Source of the DNA: SMWD01 sp051008895
GTDB lineage: Bacteria > Pseudomonadota > Gammaproteobacteria > Steroidobacterales > GCA-2729495
Assembly (NCBI GenBank): GCA_051008895.1
Contig: JBPCXI010000004.1
Coordinates: 1-49,057 of the forward strand
Reading direction: 5' to 3'
DNA length: 49,057 bases
This document shows positions 9,219 to 16,806 of the stretch, one piece after another. The translations under genes and the position numbers were made by a program. The first letter of the stretch is position 1. Each line of letters begins with the position of its first letter. A model generated the notes under the pieces. It did not search any database. It was not told the DNA's origin and worked only from the letters and a program-made list of their open reading frames with translations.

Positions 9219-10313
9219 CTACAGCGACGCCGCCGTCTCCTCGATCGCCGACTCCAGCCACTCGACGTACTTCGGATGCTCGGACATACCCTTGTCGGCG
9301 AACGTGTAATTCAGCCCGCGCAGATCATTACGGATATGGGTCTGCACGCCGTGGCTCGCAGCCGCGATCGCAACAACGATCACGTCCTGGCCGCTGTCGT
9401 CGGCCCGCTTGATCCAACGCCGCAATTTCTTGACGTTGGCCTTGCGAATCGGCGGGATCGCGTCGTCCTGCAGGTTTATGATGCGCACGTCCGCAAACTC
9501 GTCTTTCGCCTTGATGCGATCGACGTGGGCACCCAGGATCTCGAGATCCGGGACGTTGTCTTCCATATCCTCGGGCCCGTGGCCGACGATGATCACGACC
9601 TCGTTCGCCGGGTTCTTGCTGACCTCTTTGACGTGGTCGTAGAGGATGTCGGTGATCAGTTGATTATCGGCGAATGGCTTGGACATCGCGAAACTTGCAT
9701 CCGACTCGATCGGCGGCACTTCGAGATACGTAGCCTCTTCGCCGAGATTGAATACGTACTTCCACTGCCGGGTCAACGTGTTGTAGTTCGTCGTCGTGCC
9801 GTTCTGCACCAGGATGATATTTCTCGCACCTCGCTCGGTCAGGTCGTCGACAGCCGACTGCAGGTGGGTCGACGACATCATCGCCATCCCGAACCCGATC
9901 GCCATAGGCTGTTCCTCGGCGAGCGGCCTCAGCGTGTCGTGCAGCATCCGGTCGCTGTTTTCGCCGACGCCGTGCGACAGGATCAGCACGCCGACGTCGC
10001 CGTTCAGCTGCGTATCGCTGACATACCACTCGTAGTTCGGCCCCATCTGCGACATGTTCATGTTCAGTTCGCGGTCGGTCATGCCACGGTAGAGCGCAAT
10101 CTTTTCGCGCAGTGCCGCCAGGGTTGCTTCGTCCATGTCGTGCTTGACCTGGTAACTCTCGAGCCGCTTACCGTCCGCATCCATATCCGGCACGGAACCG
10201 TGGCCATGGTGATGCGCGTGCTCCTGCGCGGCGACCGGCCCGCTCGCGACAAGTAGCGCCGCCGTGACGCAACTCATCGCTGCGAATCTGAAGTTCGAAT
10301 CGACATTACGCAT
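9219..10313 (-). CDS. Exported CbiX/SirB-like chelatase-family protein
   Basis: The 364-residue protein has a Sec signal peptide ending near AAQ, then a His-rich stretch EHAHHHGHG, then two halves resembling CbiX-type class II chelatase domains. The first half has VGVLILSHGVGENSD and the second VVIIVGHGPEDMEDN, each carrying the SHG/GHG His expected of the metal- or tetrapyrrole-binding site. Classical CbiX inserts cobalt in the cytosol; an exported version must do something else, such as handling metal or tetrapyrrole in the periplasm. Its ATG overlaps the stop of the TetR gene (8-nt overlap), so translation is coupled. Family assignment is moderate; the role is inferred. Confidence 0.68.
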   Translation of the reverse strand: MRNVDSNFRFAAMSCVTAALLVASGPVAAQEHAHHHGHGSVPDMDADGKRLESYQVKHDMDEATLAALREKIALYRGMTDRELNMNMSQMGPNYEWYVSDTQLNGDVGVLILSHGVGENSDRMLHDTLRPLAEEQPMAIGFGMAMMSSTHLQSAVDDLTERGARNIILVQNGTTTNYNTLTRQWKYVFNLGEEATYLEVPPIESDASFAMSKPFADNQLITDILYDHVKEVSKNPANEVVIIVGHGPEDMEDNVPDLEILGAHVDRIKAKDEFADVRIINLQDDAIPPIRKANVKKLRRWIKRADDSGQDVIVVAIAAASHGVQTHIRNDLRGLNYTFADKGMSEHPKYVEWLESAIEETAASL

Positions 10314-10908
10314 GTGTTTTTCTCCGCGTCAGCAGTTCCCTGACTGATTCCTTGAGTTCCTCGATGACCGCATCTACATCCCGCGACGTCATCGCCATCC
10401 CGCCCGCCGACTGGGCCATGCTCGCCACCATCGCGCTGACGACCTCCGCATCCCTGCCGGTGCCGTCGAGCAGTTCCGCGACCGCCTGCTGCAGCGTCTC
10501 GCGCGGACTGCCGTGCAACGCGCGAATATTCTGTCGCAGGTCCGTATTCGCCTGGTTCATGTCGCCGAGCAGCCTGATCATTTCATGACACGGGCCGGTC
10601 GCGATTTGCATCTGCAGATCAAGCCACGCGTCGATGCGCTCGAGCGGATCCGGGTAGTCTTCGTTCAGACCCGCCGTGCGCTCGACGAGCGGCAGCATCT
10701 CGCGCTGCATGACCGCGACCAGGATGTGATCCTTGCTCGGGAAGTAGCGATAGAGCGAATTTCGCGCGAGTCCCATGCTCTTGGCGATGCTGCCAAGGTC
10801 CGTGCCGCGATAACCGTTGGTCGCGAACAGGTCGGCTGCGCAATCCAGAATCCGCGTCGTCTGCCGGCGGATGTGCTCCTCGATGTTTTCGGCTGCAATC
10901 TTCGGCAT
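10306..10908 (-). CDS. TetR-family regulator
   Basis: The protein has 200 residues with an N-terminal TetR HTH: RRQTTRILDCAADLFATNGY, then TDLGSIAKSMGLARNSLYRYF as the helix-turn-helix. The C-terminal ligand domain is divergent. I chose the ATG at 10908, which lies 1 nt after the stop of the ATPase gene; a longer frame back to 11001 would overlap that gene deeply. The 3' end overlaps the start of the chelatase-like gene. It should be an autoregulatory repressor of the permease-ATPase-TetR-chelatase operon, acting at the paired boxes at 12804-12847. The ligand is unknown; by analogy with HrtR, heme or a related tetrapyrrole is possible. Confidence 0.88.
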   Translation of the reverse strand: MPKIAAENIEEHIRRQTTRILDCAADLFATNGYRGTDLGSIAKSMGLARNSLYRYFPSKDHILVAVMQREMLPLVERTAGLNEDYPDPLERIDAWLDLQMQIATGPCHEMIRLLGDMNQANTDLRQNIRALHGSPRETLQQAVAELLDGTGRDAEVVSAMVASMAQSAGGMAMTSRDVDAVIEELKESVRELLTRRKTHA

Positions 10909-10909
10909 G

Positions 10910-11617
10910 TCAGGCGTTGACGACCTCCGCGGTTGCGTTGAATTCACGAATCCGGCCGTCACTAATCTCGACGACGCGGTCTGCCAGATCGAGAATGTCA
11001 TGATCGTGCGTGACCATCAGCGTCGCGACGTTGTGCTCGTGACATTCGCGCTTCAGCAGCTCGACGATCTGCCGGCCGCGATGCCGATCCAGCATCGAAG
11101 TCGGCTCGTCGACGAGCAGAATTTTCGGATCAGTCATGAACGCTCGAGCAATACCGACCCGCTGGCGCTCACCGCCGGACAAATCGTTCGGCCTGCGCCT
11201 GGCCTTGTCTGCCATGCCGACCTCGTCGAGCACCTCCAGCGCACGGGCGCGATCCTTTGCGTTCGGATGCTTGCCGCGCAGGTGCACGAGCAGCAGCAGC
11301 TGATCGACCGCTGTCAGCGACGGCACCAGGTTTGACTGCTGGAACACGAAACCAATGCTCTCGCGACGGATTTTCGTCTGCGCCGATTTCGACGCATCGT
11401 TGATATTGACGCCGTCGATCGTGATCGTGCCGCTCGTTGGCGTACGCAGCCCACCGCAAACAGCGAGCAGGCTCGATTTGCCGGCGCCGGACGGGCCAAG
11501 CACCGTGACCAGTTCGCCGGCGTCGAGTTCGACGCTGACGTCGTCGAGCGCCTTGACCTGCTGGTCTCCGTCGCCGAGCAGCAGTGACACGTGTTCCGCG
11601 TGCAGGCTTTTTGGCAT
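10910..11617 (-). CDS. ABC transporter ATPase, LolD/MacB/HrtA type
   Basis: The 235-residue ATPase has Walker A GPSGAGKSS (about residue 42), a Q-loop in GFVFQQSNLVPSLT, the signature LSGGERQRVGIARA, Walker B ILLVDEPTSML and the H-loop VTHDHDIL. The size and the GFVFQQ Q-loop place it in the group that partners FtsX-like permeases (LolD, MacB, HrtA, DevA). It acts on the cytosolic face with the permease encoded 14 bp upstream. Expected roles are lipoprotein, peptide, drug or heme export rather than nutrient uptake. The downstream TetR starts 1 nt after its stop. Confidence 0.92.
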   Translation of the reverse strand: MPKSLHAEHVSLLLGDGDQQVKALDDVSVELDAGELVTVLGPSGAGKSSLLAVCGGLRTPTSGTITIDGVNINDASKSAQTKIRRESIGFVFQQSNLVPSLTAVDQLLLLVHLRGKHPNAKDRARALEVLDEVGMADKARRRPNDLSGGERQRVGIARAFMTDPKILLVDEPTSMLDRHRGRQIVELLKRECHEHNVATLMVTHDHDILDLADRVVEISDGRIREFNATAEVVNA

Positions 11618-11631
11618 TGTTCTAATCGCCT

Positions 11632-12765
11632 CTATTGAACGCGCCCGAGCGCAATGATCGGATCGACGCGCGTGATCCGGTTGACCGACATGACCGCACC
11701 GACGAGACCGGCAATCAGCAAACTGACAATTGCACCGATCAACGTGTTCGGCTGCAGCATGAATGGCAGCTCCGTGTCGGCGACGATCTGACTGAACCAG
11801 AGTGAAAACGCGCTGCCGACCAGAGTGCCCGCGGCGATCAACAGGAACGCCTGCCCCAGCGCATCCCTGATCAGGTACCAGTTCGACGCGCCGAGCGCCT
11901 TGACCAGCCCGATTTCCTTCGTGCGCTGGATCGTCCAGATCGAGAAGAATGCACCGATTACGACGGCGGAGATGATGAATAGCAGCGTTTGGATCATCTG
12001 TACCGAGCGAACCTCGGACGTATAGCCGGTCGACGCGGCATAGTATTCCAGACGGTTCATCGTGATGGTTTCGTTGACATCGTCGAGCGCCGCAGTGTCG
12101 ATGCCATCCTCGAGCTGCAACATAATGATGCTGACGAAGTCGAATACGATGTCAGGCAATTCCTCGCCCGGGGGCGGACCGCCGGGCGGTCCATATGTCG
12201 CCTCCTGCCATTTCCGTAACGGCGCGTAGATGATCGGCAGGTGGCCGATATTGCGGCTTTCTTCGACGATCCCGACCACGACAAGCTCGGTCAGCACGCG
12301 ATCGAGAGTGATCGTCTGCCCGATCGTCACGCCCTCGTCCACGAGGTCACGGGAAATGACGATGCCGTTCTCGAGCCCGCCGAGCTGCTCGCCGACCGTA
12401 ACGTCCGGCGCGACGATCGAATCGGGAATGAGGCCCCACAGCGCGATCTCGATCGGTTTGTCGTCCTCGGTTCGAGCGTTGAACACCGTATGACCCATCG
12501 GCTCGGCGACCTTTACGCCGTCGGCATTCTGCCAGCCTTCCCACATGTACCGCTCGATCATCGTGTTGCGGTAGCTTGGATGGTCCGTCCACTCGAACGA
12601 CATGTGTGTCGCGGGCAGGGCCATCAGGCCGGAGATATTCGCCTTGACCAGGCCGGACGAAAGTCCGCTCAGTATGATGACAAGGAACGACACGAGTGCG
12701 ACGACCGTACCCATCATCAGGAACCGGCCCTTGGCGAACATCAGGTCGCGGATGGCGATGAACAT
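11632..12765 (-). CDS. ABC transporter permease, FtsX/DevC/HrtB type
   Basis: The 377-residue permease has one N-terminal helix (about residues 15-38), a large periplasmic domain of roughly 220 residues, then three C-terminal helices that begin after VRSVQMIQTLLFIISAVVIG. The coupling segment RTKEIGLVKALGAS is the classic FtsX/MacB signature, and MSVNRITRVDPIIALGR ends the protein. The topology and lack of a fused ATPase resemble HrtB or DevC. It is the first gene of the operon and begins about 40 bp downstream of two copies of a palindromic box. The exported substrate is not shown by sequence. Confidence 0.9.
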   Translation of the reverse strand: MFIAIRDLMFAKGRFLMMGTVVALVSFLVIILSGLSSGLVKANISGLMALPATHMSFEWTDHPSYRNTMIERYMWEGWQNADGVKVAEPMGHTVFNARTEDDKPIEIALWGLIPDSIVAPDVTVGEQLGGLENGIVISRDLVDEGVTIGQTITLDRVLTELVVVGIVEESRNIGHLPIIYAPLRKWQEATYGPPGGPPPGEELPDIVFDFVSIIMLQLEDGIDTAALDDVNETITMNRLEYYAASTGYTSEVRSVQMIQTLLFIISAVVIGAFFSIWTIQRTKEIGLVKALGASNWYLIRDALGQAFLLIAAGTLVGSAFSLWFSQIVADTELPFMLQPNTLIGAIVSLLIAGLVGAVMSVNRITRVDPIIALGRVQ

Positions 12766-12803
12766 CTGGCTTCTCTCGGCTAAAGTGTGGGCTGGGAATT
12801 CTT

Positions 12804-12847
12804 ATCGACTTAGTGTCGCTATCTTGAAGTTTTATCGACACGGTGTC
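12804..12847. promoter_or_regulatory. Tandem palindromic operator for the TetR-regulated export operon
   Basis: Two copies of ATCGAC-N3-GTGTC lie at 12804-12817 and 12834-12847, with start points exactly 30 bp apart, about three helical turns. The second contains the perfect inverted repeat GACAC-G-GTGTC. They occupy the region between the permease gene and the divergent hydrolase, where a TetR operator is expected. The repeats are seen; binding by the operon's own TetR protein is inferred. Confidence 0.65.
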
Positions 12848-12909
12848 AACAAACTGAAAACACTCGCCCCGAAGCGGGTCCGGCAACGTCCACTAGTGAG
12901 AAACGGTAT

Positions 12910-13923
12910 ATGAAAGCGCTGCGCATCATCGGCTACGTGTTCGCGACCTTTTTCGCGGCGCTGGCAATCGGCATCGTCATCGCGTTATGGGTCTACCGCG
13001 ACATCCCGGCCACCGAACTGGAGGCGCGATACGCGAATGCCGCATCCCGCTTCATGAACATCGACGGCGTGCGCATTCACTATCGCGACGAGGGCGAAGG
13101 CCCGGCGGTCTTGCTGCTGCATGCGAATTTCTCCAACCTGATCGGCTGGGATCCGTGGGTCGCCGCGCTCGAGGAATCATATCGCGTCGTGCGCATCGAC
13201 TTTACGAGTCACGGCCTGACCGGCCCGGACCCGACCGGCGACTACACGCAGGAGCGCACCATCGAGCTGACCGAGAAGTTCATCGACGCAATCGGGCTCG
13301 AGCGATTTTCGATCGGCGGCACGTCGATGGGCGGCACGATCGCGATTCACTACTCGAACCGCCATCCGGAACGCATCGACAACCTGATCCTGCTGAGCCC
13401 CGGTTCGCTGGAAGGCAGGGATATCAAGGAAGGCAAAGATAGCAAGCCAGGCAGGCGCGGTGAGGTGCCCGACGCCGCCTACGCGCTCGCATATATCCTG
13501 CCGCGGGCGTTGCCCGAGTTCATGCTGATCGAGGGCTTCGGCGACGACGACAAGCTGACCGACGATTTGATCGACCGCTGGCATGACATGTGGCTGCGCG
13601 AGGGCCAGCGCGAGGCGCAGCTCGACCGCCTCAGCCAGTACAAGGCCGGCGCGATCGAGGACGTGATTCGTTCGCTGACACCGCCGACGCTGTTGATGTG
13701 GGGCGAAGCGAACACGACCGCGCACTTCGAGCAGTCGCAGGAATTCCGCGAACTGCTCGAGAACGTCGAGTCGCTCAAATTCGTCTCGTATCCCGGCGTC
13801 GGCCATATGGCCGTGCAGGAAGCCGGGTTCAAAACGGGACGCGACGTGCGCGCGTTTCTCGACGAGCGGCGCGAGCTGTCGCAGGCGGCCGCGGAAGAAG
13901 AAGAAGAAGAAGAAGCCGGCTAG
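12910..13923 (+). CDS. Membrane-anchored alpha/beta hydrolase
   Basis: The 337-residue protein starts with an uncleaved-looking membrane anchor (residues 5-28), followed by an alpha/beta hydrolase domain facing the periplasm. The strand-loop LLLHANFSN holds the oxyanion region, GTSMGGTIA carries the nucleophile Ser, and GVGHMA near the C-terminus carries the catalytic His, so the triad looks complete. The C-terminus is a run of seven Glu encoded by (GAA)7 at 13894-13914. It diverges from the permease operon and shares the region with the paired operator, so it may be co-regulated. Substrate (ester, lactone or epoxide) cannot be read from sequence. Confidence 0.82.
   Translation: MKALRIIGYVFATFFAALAIGIVIALWVYRDIPATELEARYANAASRFMNIDGVRIHYRDEGEGPAVLLLHANFSNLIGWDPWVAALEESYRVVRIDFTSHGLTGPDPTGDYTQERTIELTEKFIDAIGLERFSIGGTSMGGTIAIHYSNRHPERIDNLILLSPGSLEGRDIKEGKDSKPGRRGEVPDAAYALAYILPRALPEFMLIEGFGDDDKLTDDLIDRWHDMWLREGQREAQLDRLSQYKAGAIEDVIRSLTPPTLLMWGEANTTAHFEQSQEFRELLENVESLKFVSYPGVGHMAVQEAGFKTGRDVRAFLDERRELSQAAAEEEEEEEAG
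13894..13914 (+). repeat. (GAA)7 trinucleotide tract
   Basis: Seven GAA codons in a row encode a poly-Glu tail just before the stop of the hydrolase. The tract is prone to slippage, but gains or losses of whole units would stay in frame and only change tail length. Confidence 0.9.
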
Positions 13924-14708
13924 GGCGCGGCGCCGCCCGCCACACGCGAACCGATGCGCCTGGCGTGGCGATTCATGACTGCGTGATAGCGGCGCACAAC
14001 CTGTCGACGTGACATGCTGTCCGTCAGGTAACGCATCGCGAGGCAACCGATCAATCGACCGCGGGTGCGAATCGGCACCGAAAACGTCGCGGTCGGCACC
14101 CGGACCTCGGTCTTGCGCGCGCCGGGCCCGAACGCATAGCCCTGGTTGCGCACGCGTTCGAGCGTCCGTTCCAGCAGCGCCGGATGTTGCGCGAGTTCGT
14201 GCTCGGCAGCGCGAGAACCAGCGCATACGTCGACCAGAGTCTTGCGCGTCACGTCATCGCAATAGGCCAAGAATACCTTGCCGGTCGCGCTTGTCAGCAG
14301 CGGCAAAACGGTGCCCGGAGCATAGACGTTCGGCGCCAGCGGGCTGACCGCGTCGGTGTTATCGCGCAACATCATGTTGGCGCCGAACGGCGTCGCGATC
14401 GCGACCGGAAAGCGTATCGTTGCGGCCAGTTGCTCGAGCACCGGGCGCGCTAACTCACTGATCCAGCCGCCATCGTAGTAACCATCGCTCAGGCGCCGCA
14501 CCTGCAGCGTGACGAAATAACGGTCGTCGCCGTCGTCGCGACGCAGGTAACCCGCCGACCGAAGGTTCTCGAGGATCCGGTGCGCGGTCGTCTTGGGCAG
14601 CCCGGTCGCCCGCACGATATCGCGCAGGCACGCACCGTTGTGCAGATTCACGGCCTCGAGCACGCGCAGGCCGCGATGCAGTACCCGTATCTCGCCAGCA
14701 GAAGACAA
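13920..14708 (-). CDS. IclR-family transcriptional regulator
   Basis: The 262-residue regulator has an N-terminal winged HTH (HRGLRVLEAVN, then LRDIVRATGLPKTTAHRILE) and the IclR effector domain (LPLLTSATGKVFLAY, then TATFSVPIRTRGRLIGCLAM). I chose the TTG at 14708: it gives the usual family N-terminus and has GAGG about nine nt upstream. Longer frames would put the perfect IclR-like operator at 14737-14753 inside the coding region and overlap the divergent gene. It diverges from the TauD/TfdA-type dioxygenase, its likely target. The 3' end overlaps the hydrolase end by 4 nt. The effector is unknown, often an aromatic or other catabolic intermediate in this family. Confidence 0.85.
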   Translation of the reverse strand: MSSAGEIRVLHRGLRVLEAVNLHNGACLRDIVRATGLPKTTAHRILENLRSAGYLRRDDGDDRYFVTLQVRRLSDGYYDGGWISELARPVLEQLAATIRFPVAIATPFGANMMLRDNTDAVSPLAPNVYAPGTVLPLLTSATGKVFLAYCDDVTRKTLVDVCAGSRAAEHELAQHPALLERTLERVRNQGYAFGPGARKTEVRVPTATFSVPIRTRGRLIGCLAMRYLTDSMSRRQVVRRYHAVMNRHARRIGSRVAGGAAP

Positions 14709-14736
14709 TTCGGCCTCGTCGCGCAGTACATAAATC

Positions 14737-14753
14737 GTTCCACATAGTGGAAC
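14737..14753. promoter_or_regulatory. Perfect IclR-type operator
   Basis: GTTCCAC-ATA-GTGGAAC is a perfect 7+3+7 inverted repeat between the iclR-like gene and the divergent dioxygenase. Its form matches typical operators of IclR-family proteins. It lies 28 bp from the chosen regulator start and about 96 bp from the dioxygenase ATG, suited to control both. Confidence 0.75.
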
Positions 14754-14849
14754 AGCAGACGCCAACGATTGCAAACGGGCGGCCAAAGACCGACGATCTT
14801 CCGGCCGACACCGGCGAGCCGGATACGGCCATGACCCAGGAGATTTTCC

Positions 14850-15731
14850 ATGTCCCAGCCGCAAGCAACCACCGCGAATGCCTCGATCGAAGTCCGACCG
14901 CTAACCGGCGCGCTCGGCTGCGAGATCTACGGGGTAGACGTCGCGAATCTCGACGACGCGACATTCGACCAGATCCGCGCCGCGTTCCTCGAATACCAGG
15001 TCGTGATGTTTCACGAGCAGAAAGTCACGATGGAAGAATTCGCCGCGTTCGGCGAACGATTCGGCAAACTCGAGGAAGAGCCGTTCGTGCCGAACAAGAC
15101 CGAAACGCCCGGGGTGTATTACTTCAAGGGCGCGCCGCGCAATTCCGATACGCTGTCTTCGCAGTATCTCGGCTGGCATGCCGATCACACGTACCAGAAG
15201 AATCCAAGCCTCGGCGCCATGCTGTATGCGGTCGACGTGCCGGAGGCCGGCGGCGACACGCTGTTTGCAAGCAATTATCTATCGTACGAAGACCTGTCGC
15301 CGGCGATGCAGGAATTTCTCGAAGACAAAGTCGCGATACATGACGTGCTGCACTACGGACTGACTTCCGGACACTTCTCGATCGATTCGGTCAAGAGCCT
15401 CGAACGCCTGACCGCGATGCGCAAATCTCGCCCGCCGGTCGAGCATCCGCTCGTATGCAAGCATCCGGAGACGGGCCGCAAGATGCTGTACATCAACAAG
15501 GGCTGGACCACCTCGATCAAGGGCCTGCGCAAGGAAGAGAGCGATGCGATCCTCAACATGTTGAAGCAACATTCACTGAAAGACATCTTCCGCTGCCGCG
15601 TGCGCTACGGGAACGGATCGCTGCTGCTATGGGACAACCGCGCCGTGCAGCATAGCCCGAACTCCGACTACACGCGCCACCGCCACATGTGGCGCCTGGC
15701 GCTGCACAGCGACTGGGTACCCGGTACCTGA
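14850..15731 (+). CDS. TauD/TfdA-family Fe(II)/2-oxoglutarate dioxygenase
   Basis: This 293-residue cytosolic dioxygenase uses Fe(II) and 2-oxoglutarate to hydroxylate a small substrate. The iron facial triad is visible as H-x-D in YLGWHADHTYQ and the distal His in WDNRAVQHSPNSDY; the Arg in HRHMWRLAL should bind 2-oxoglutarate. The N-terminal PLTGALGCEIYGVD is also typical. The ATG at 14850 follows AGGAG. Family members act on taurine, alkyl sulfates, chlorophenoxyacetates and other compounds, so the substrate is not decided. Its neighbour regulator is IclR type, which suits a catabolic gene. The second REP-like palindrome follows its stop. Confidence 0.9.
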   Translation: MSQPQATTANASIEVRPLTGALGCEIYGVDVANLDDATFDQIRAAFLEYQVVMFHEQKVTMEEFAAFGERFGKLEEEPFVPNKTETPGVYYFKGAPRNSDTLSSQYLGWHADHTYQKNPSLGAMLYAVDVPEAGGDTLFASNYLSYEDLSPAMQEFLEDKVAIHDVLHYGLTSGHFSIDSVKSLERLTAMRKSRPPVEHPLVCKHPETGRKMLYINKGWTTSIKGLRKEESDAILNMLKQHSLKDIFRCRVRYGNGSLLLWDNRAVQHSPNSDYTRHRHMWRLALHSDWVPGT

Positions 15732-15749
15732 CACCTGCGGGGCGGCACC

Positions 15750-15791
15750 GGGGACACGCCTCATTTTTCTTCGAAAATGAGGCATGTCCCC
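15750..15791. repeat. REP-like palindrome, copy 2
   Basis: The arms at 15750-15767 and 15774-15791 pair over 18 bp with one C-A mismatch around a six-base loop. The opening GGGGACACGCCTC and the TTCG in the loop region match copy 1 at 9161-9215. It sits 18 bp after the dioxygenase stop and may also act as its terminator. Confidence 0.8.
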
Positions 15792-15815
15792 ATTCCCGCG
15801 CGTGCCCGCTGCGCT

Positions 15816-16259
15816 ATGCTGAACAGCGTGTATTCCAATCGAAAAATTCCGCTGGCCGGACTCCTGACGCTCATGGCGACACTCGCCGTAACGCCGGTTC
15901 ATGCCGGCGACGACGACGTGAACCCCGGCTGGAATGCGCGGGTGGAACAGGACGAATCGAAATCGCGGGACGCGGAAACGACCGACACGATGAAGATGCG
16001 CGTCTTCGACGACATCGACCAGCGACCCGGCATCGACTATCCGGGTCGTCGCCGACCCGGAATTGCAATTGACGTCGAGAGTGAGATCGTCACCTGCGCG
16101 GACGGTTACACGCGGATCGACAAGCTGGACGTGGGCGGCAAGCAATACGAGATCGACGGCGACTGCGCGAAACGCAGCGAGGCGCCGAAGATCAGCATCG
16201 ACCGCGCGGAAACCCCCAGGACCGACGCGCGGACAGACGACCAGACCGACGACCGCTAG
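15816..16259 (+). CDS. Small secreted protein, unknown
   Basis: The 147-residue protein begins with a Sec signal peptide (MLNSVYSNRKIPLAGLLTL, cleavage near VHA-GDD). The mature part is rich in Asp, Glu and Arg, with no hydrophobic helix and two Cys (in IVTCADGY and GDCAKR) that could form a disulfide. I recognise no domain. The ATG at 15816 is preferred over an upstream in-frame ATG that would begin inside the REP-like palindrome and lengthen the n-region before the signal peptide. It probably acts in the periplasm. It precedes two cytochrome genes on the same strand, but no functional link is evident. Confidence 0.6.
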   Translation: MLNSVYSNRKIPLAGLLTLMATLAVTPVHAGDDDVNPGWNARVEQDESKSRDAETTDTMKMRVFDDIDQRPGIDYPGRRRPGIAIDVESEIVTCADGYTRIDKLDVGGKQYEIDGDCAKRSEAPKISIDRAETPRTDARTDDQTDDR

Positions 16260-16335
16260 CGGCGGCAGAACGGTCGCAGTCGCGCGCATCCGGCTGCTAT
16301 TCTTCACGGAGTCAAACAAGAACGAGGACTCCGCC

Positions 16336-16806
16336 ATGCACCGCATTTTTATCCGCGCAATTCTCAGTGCGATCGCCGTACTGGGCCTCTTCACGACCGC
16401 GCAGGCCGCGGGCAACGTCGAGGACGCGATCAAGTATCGGCATGCGGTCATGGAGGAAATGGCCTCGCACATGAGCGCGCTGACGCTGATCCTGTTCGAC
16501 AAGGTCGACGGCGCCGCGTTCGCGCAGGGCCATGTGGATGCGCTGGCGCGGGCCGGCGCCGAGATGGCCGTGCTGTTCCCGGAGGGGTCGGGGGGCGACG
16601 AAACCGAAGCGCTGCCCGTCATCTGGAGCAACGCCGATGACTTCGCGAAGGCCGTCGATAAGGCGCAGACCGCATTCGATGCGTTCGCGGCGGCGGTGCC
16701 GGCCGGCGACCGCGGCGCCACACTCAAGGCTTTCGCGGACGCGGGCAAAGCATGTAAGGGCTGTCATGAAGTGTTCCGCGCCGAAGAGCACGACGAAGAC
16801 CACTAG
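16336..16806 (+). CDS. Cytochrome c' family protein
   Basis: The 156-residue periplasmic protein has a signal peptide ending at AQA, then a helical domain beginning AIKYRHAVMEEMASHMSA. The single heme c motif is CKGCH at residues 140-144 close to the C-terminus, the hallmark of cytochrome c' (class II), a four-helix bundle. The family binds NO and other gases or passes electrons. The ATG at 16336 has GAGGA upstream. The diheme cytochrome gene begins inside its last 41 nt in another frame, so the two are likely cotranslated. Confidence 0.92.
   Translation: MHRIFIRAILSAIAVLGLFTTAQAAGNVEDAIKYRHAVMEEMASHMSALTLILFDKVDGAAFAQGHVDALARAGAEMAVLFPEGSGGDETEALPVIWSNADDFAKAVDKAQTAFDAFAAAVPAGDRGATLKAFADAGKACKGCHEVFRAEEHDEDH

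Noticed and set aside
10909..11001. A longer N-terminus for the TetR regulator
   Set aside because: It would overlap the ATPase gene by about 90 nt with non-homologous sequence; the ATG 1 nt after the ATPase stop gives a normal TetR start.
16063..16335. An N-terminal extension of the cytochrome c' frame
   Set aside because: It overlaps the small secreted protein gene and would bury the signal peptide that starts at 16336.
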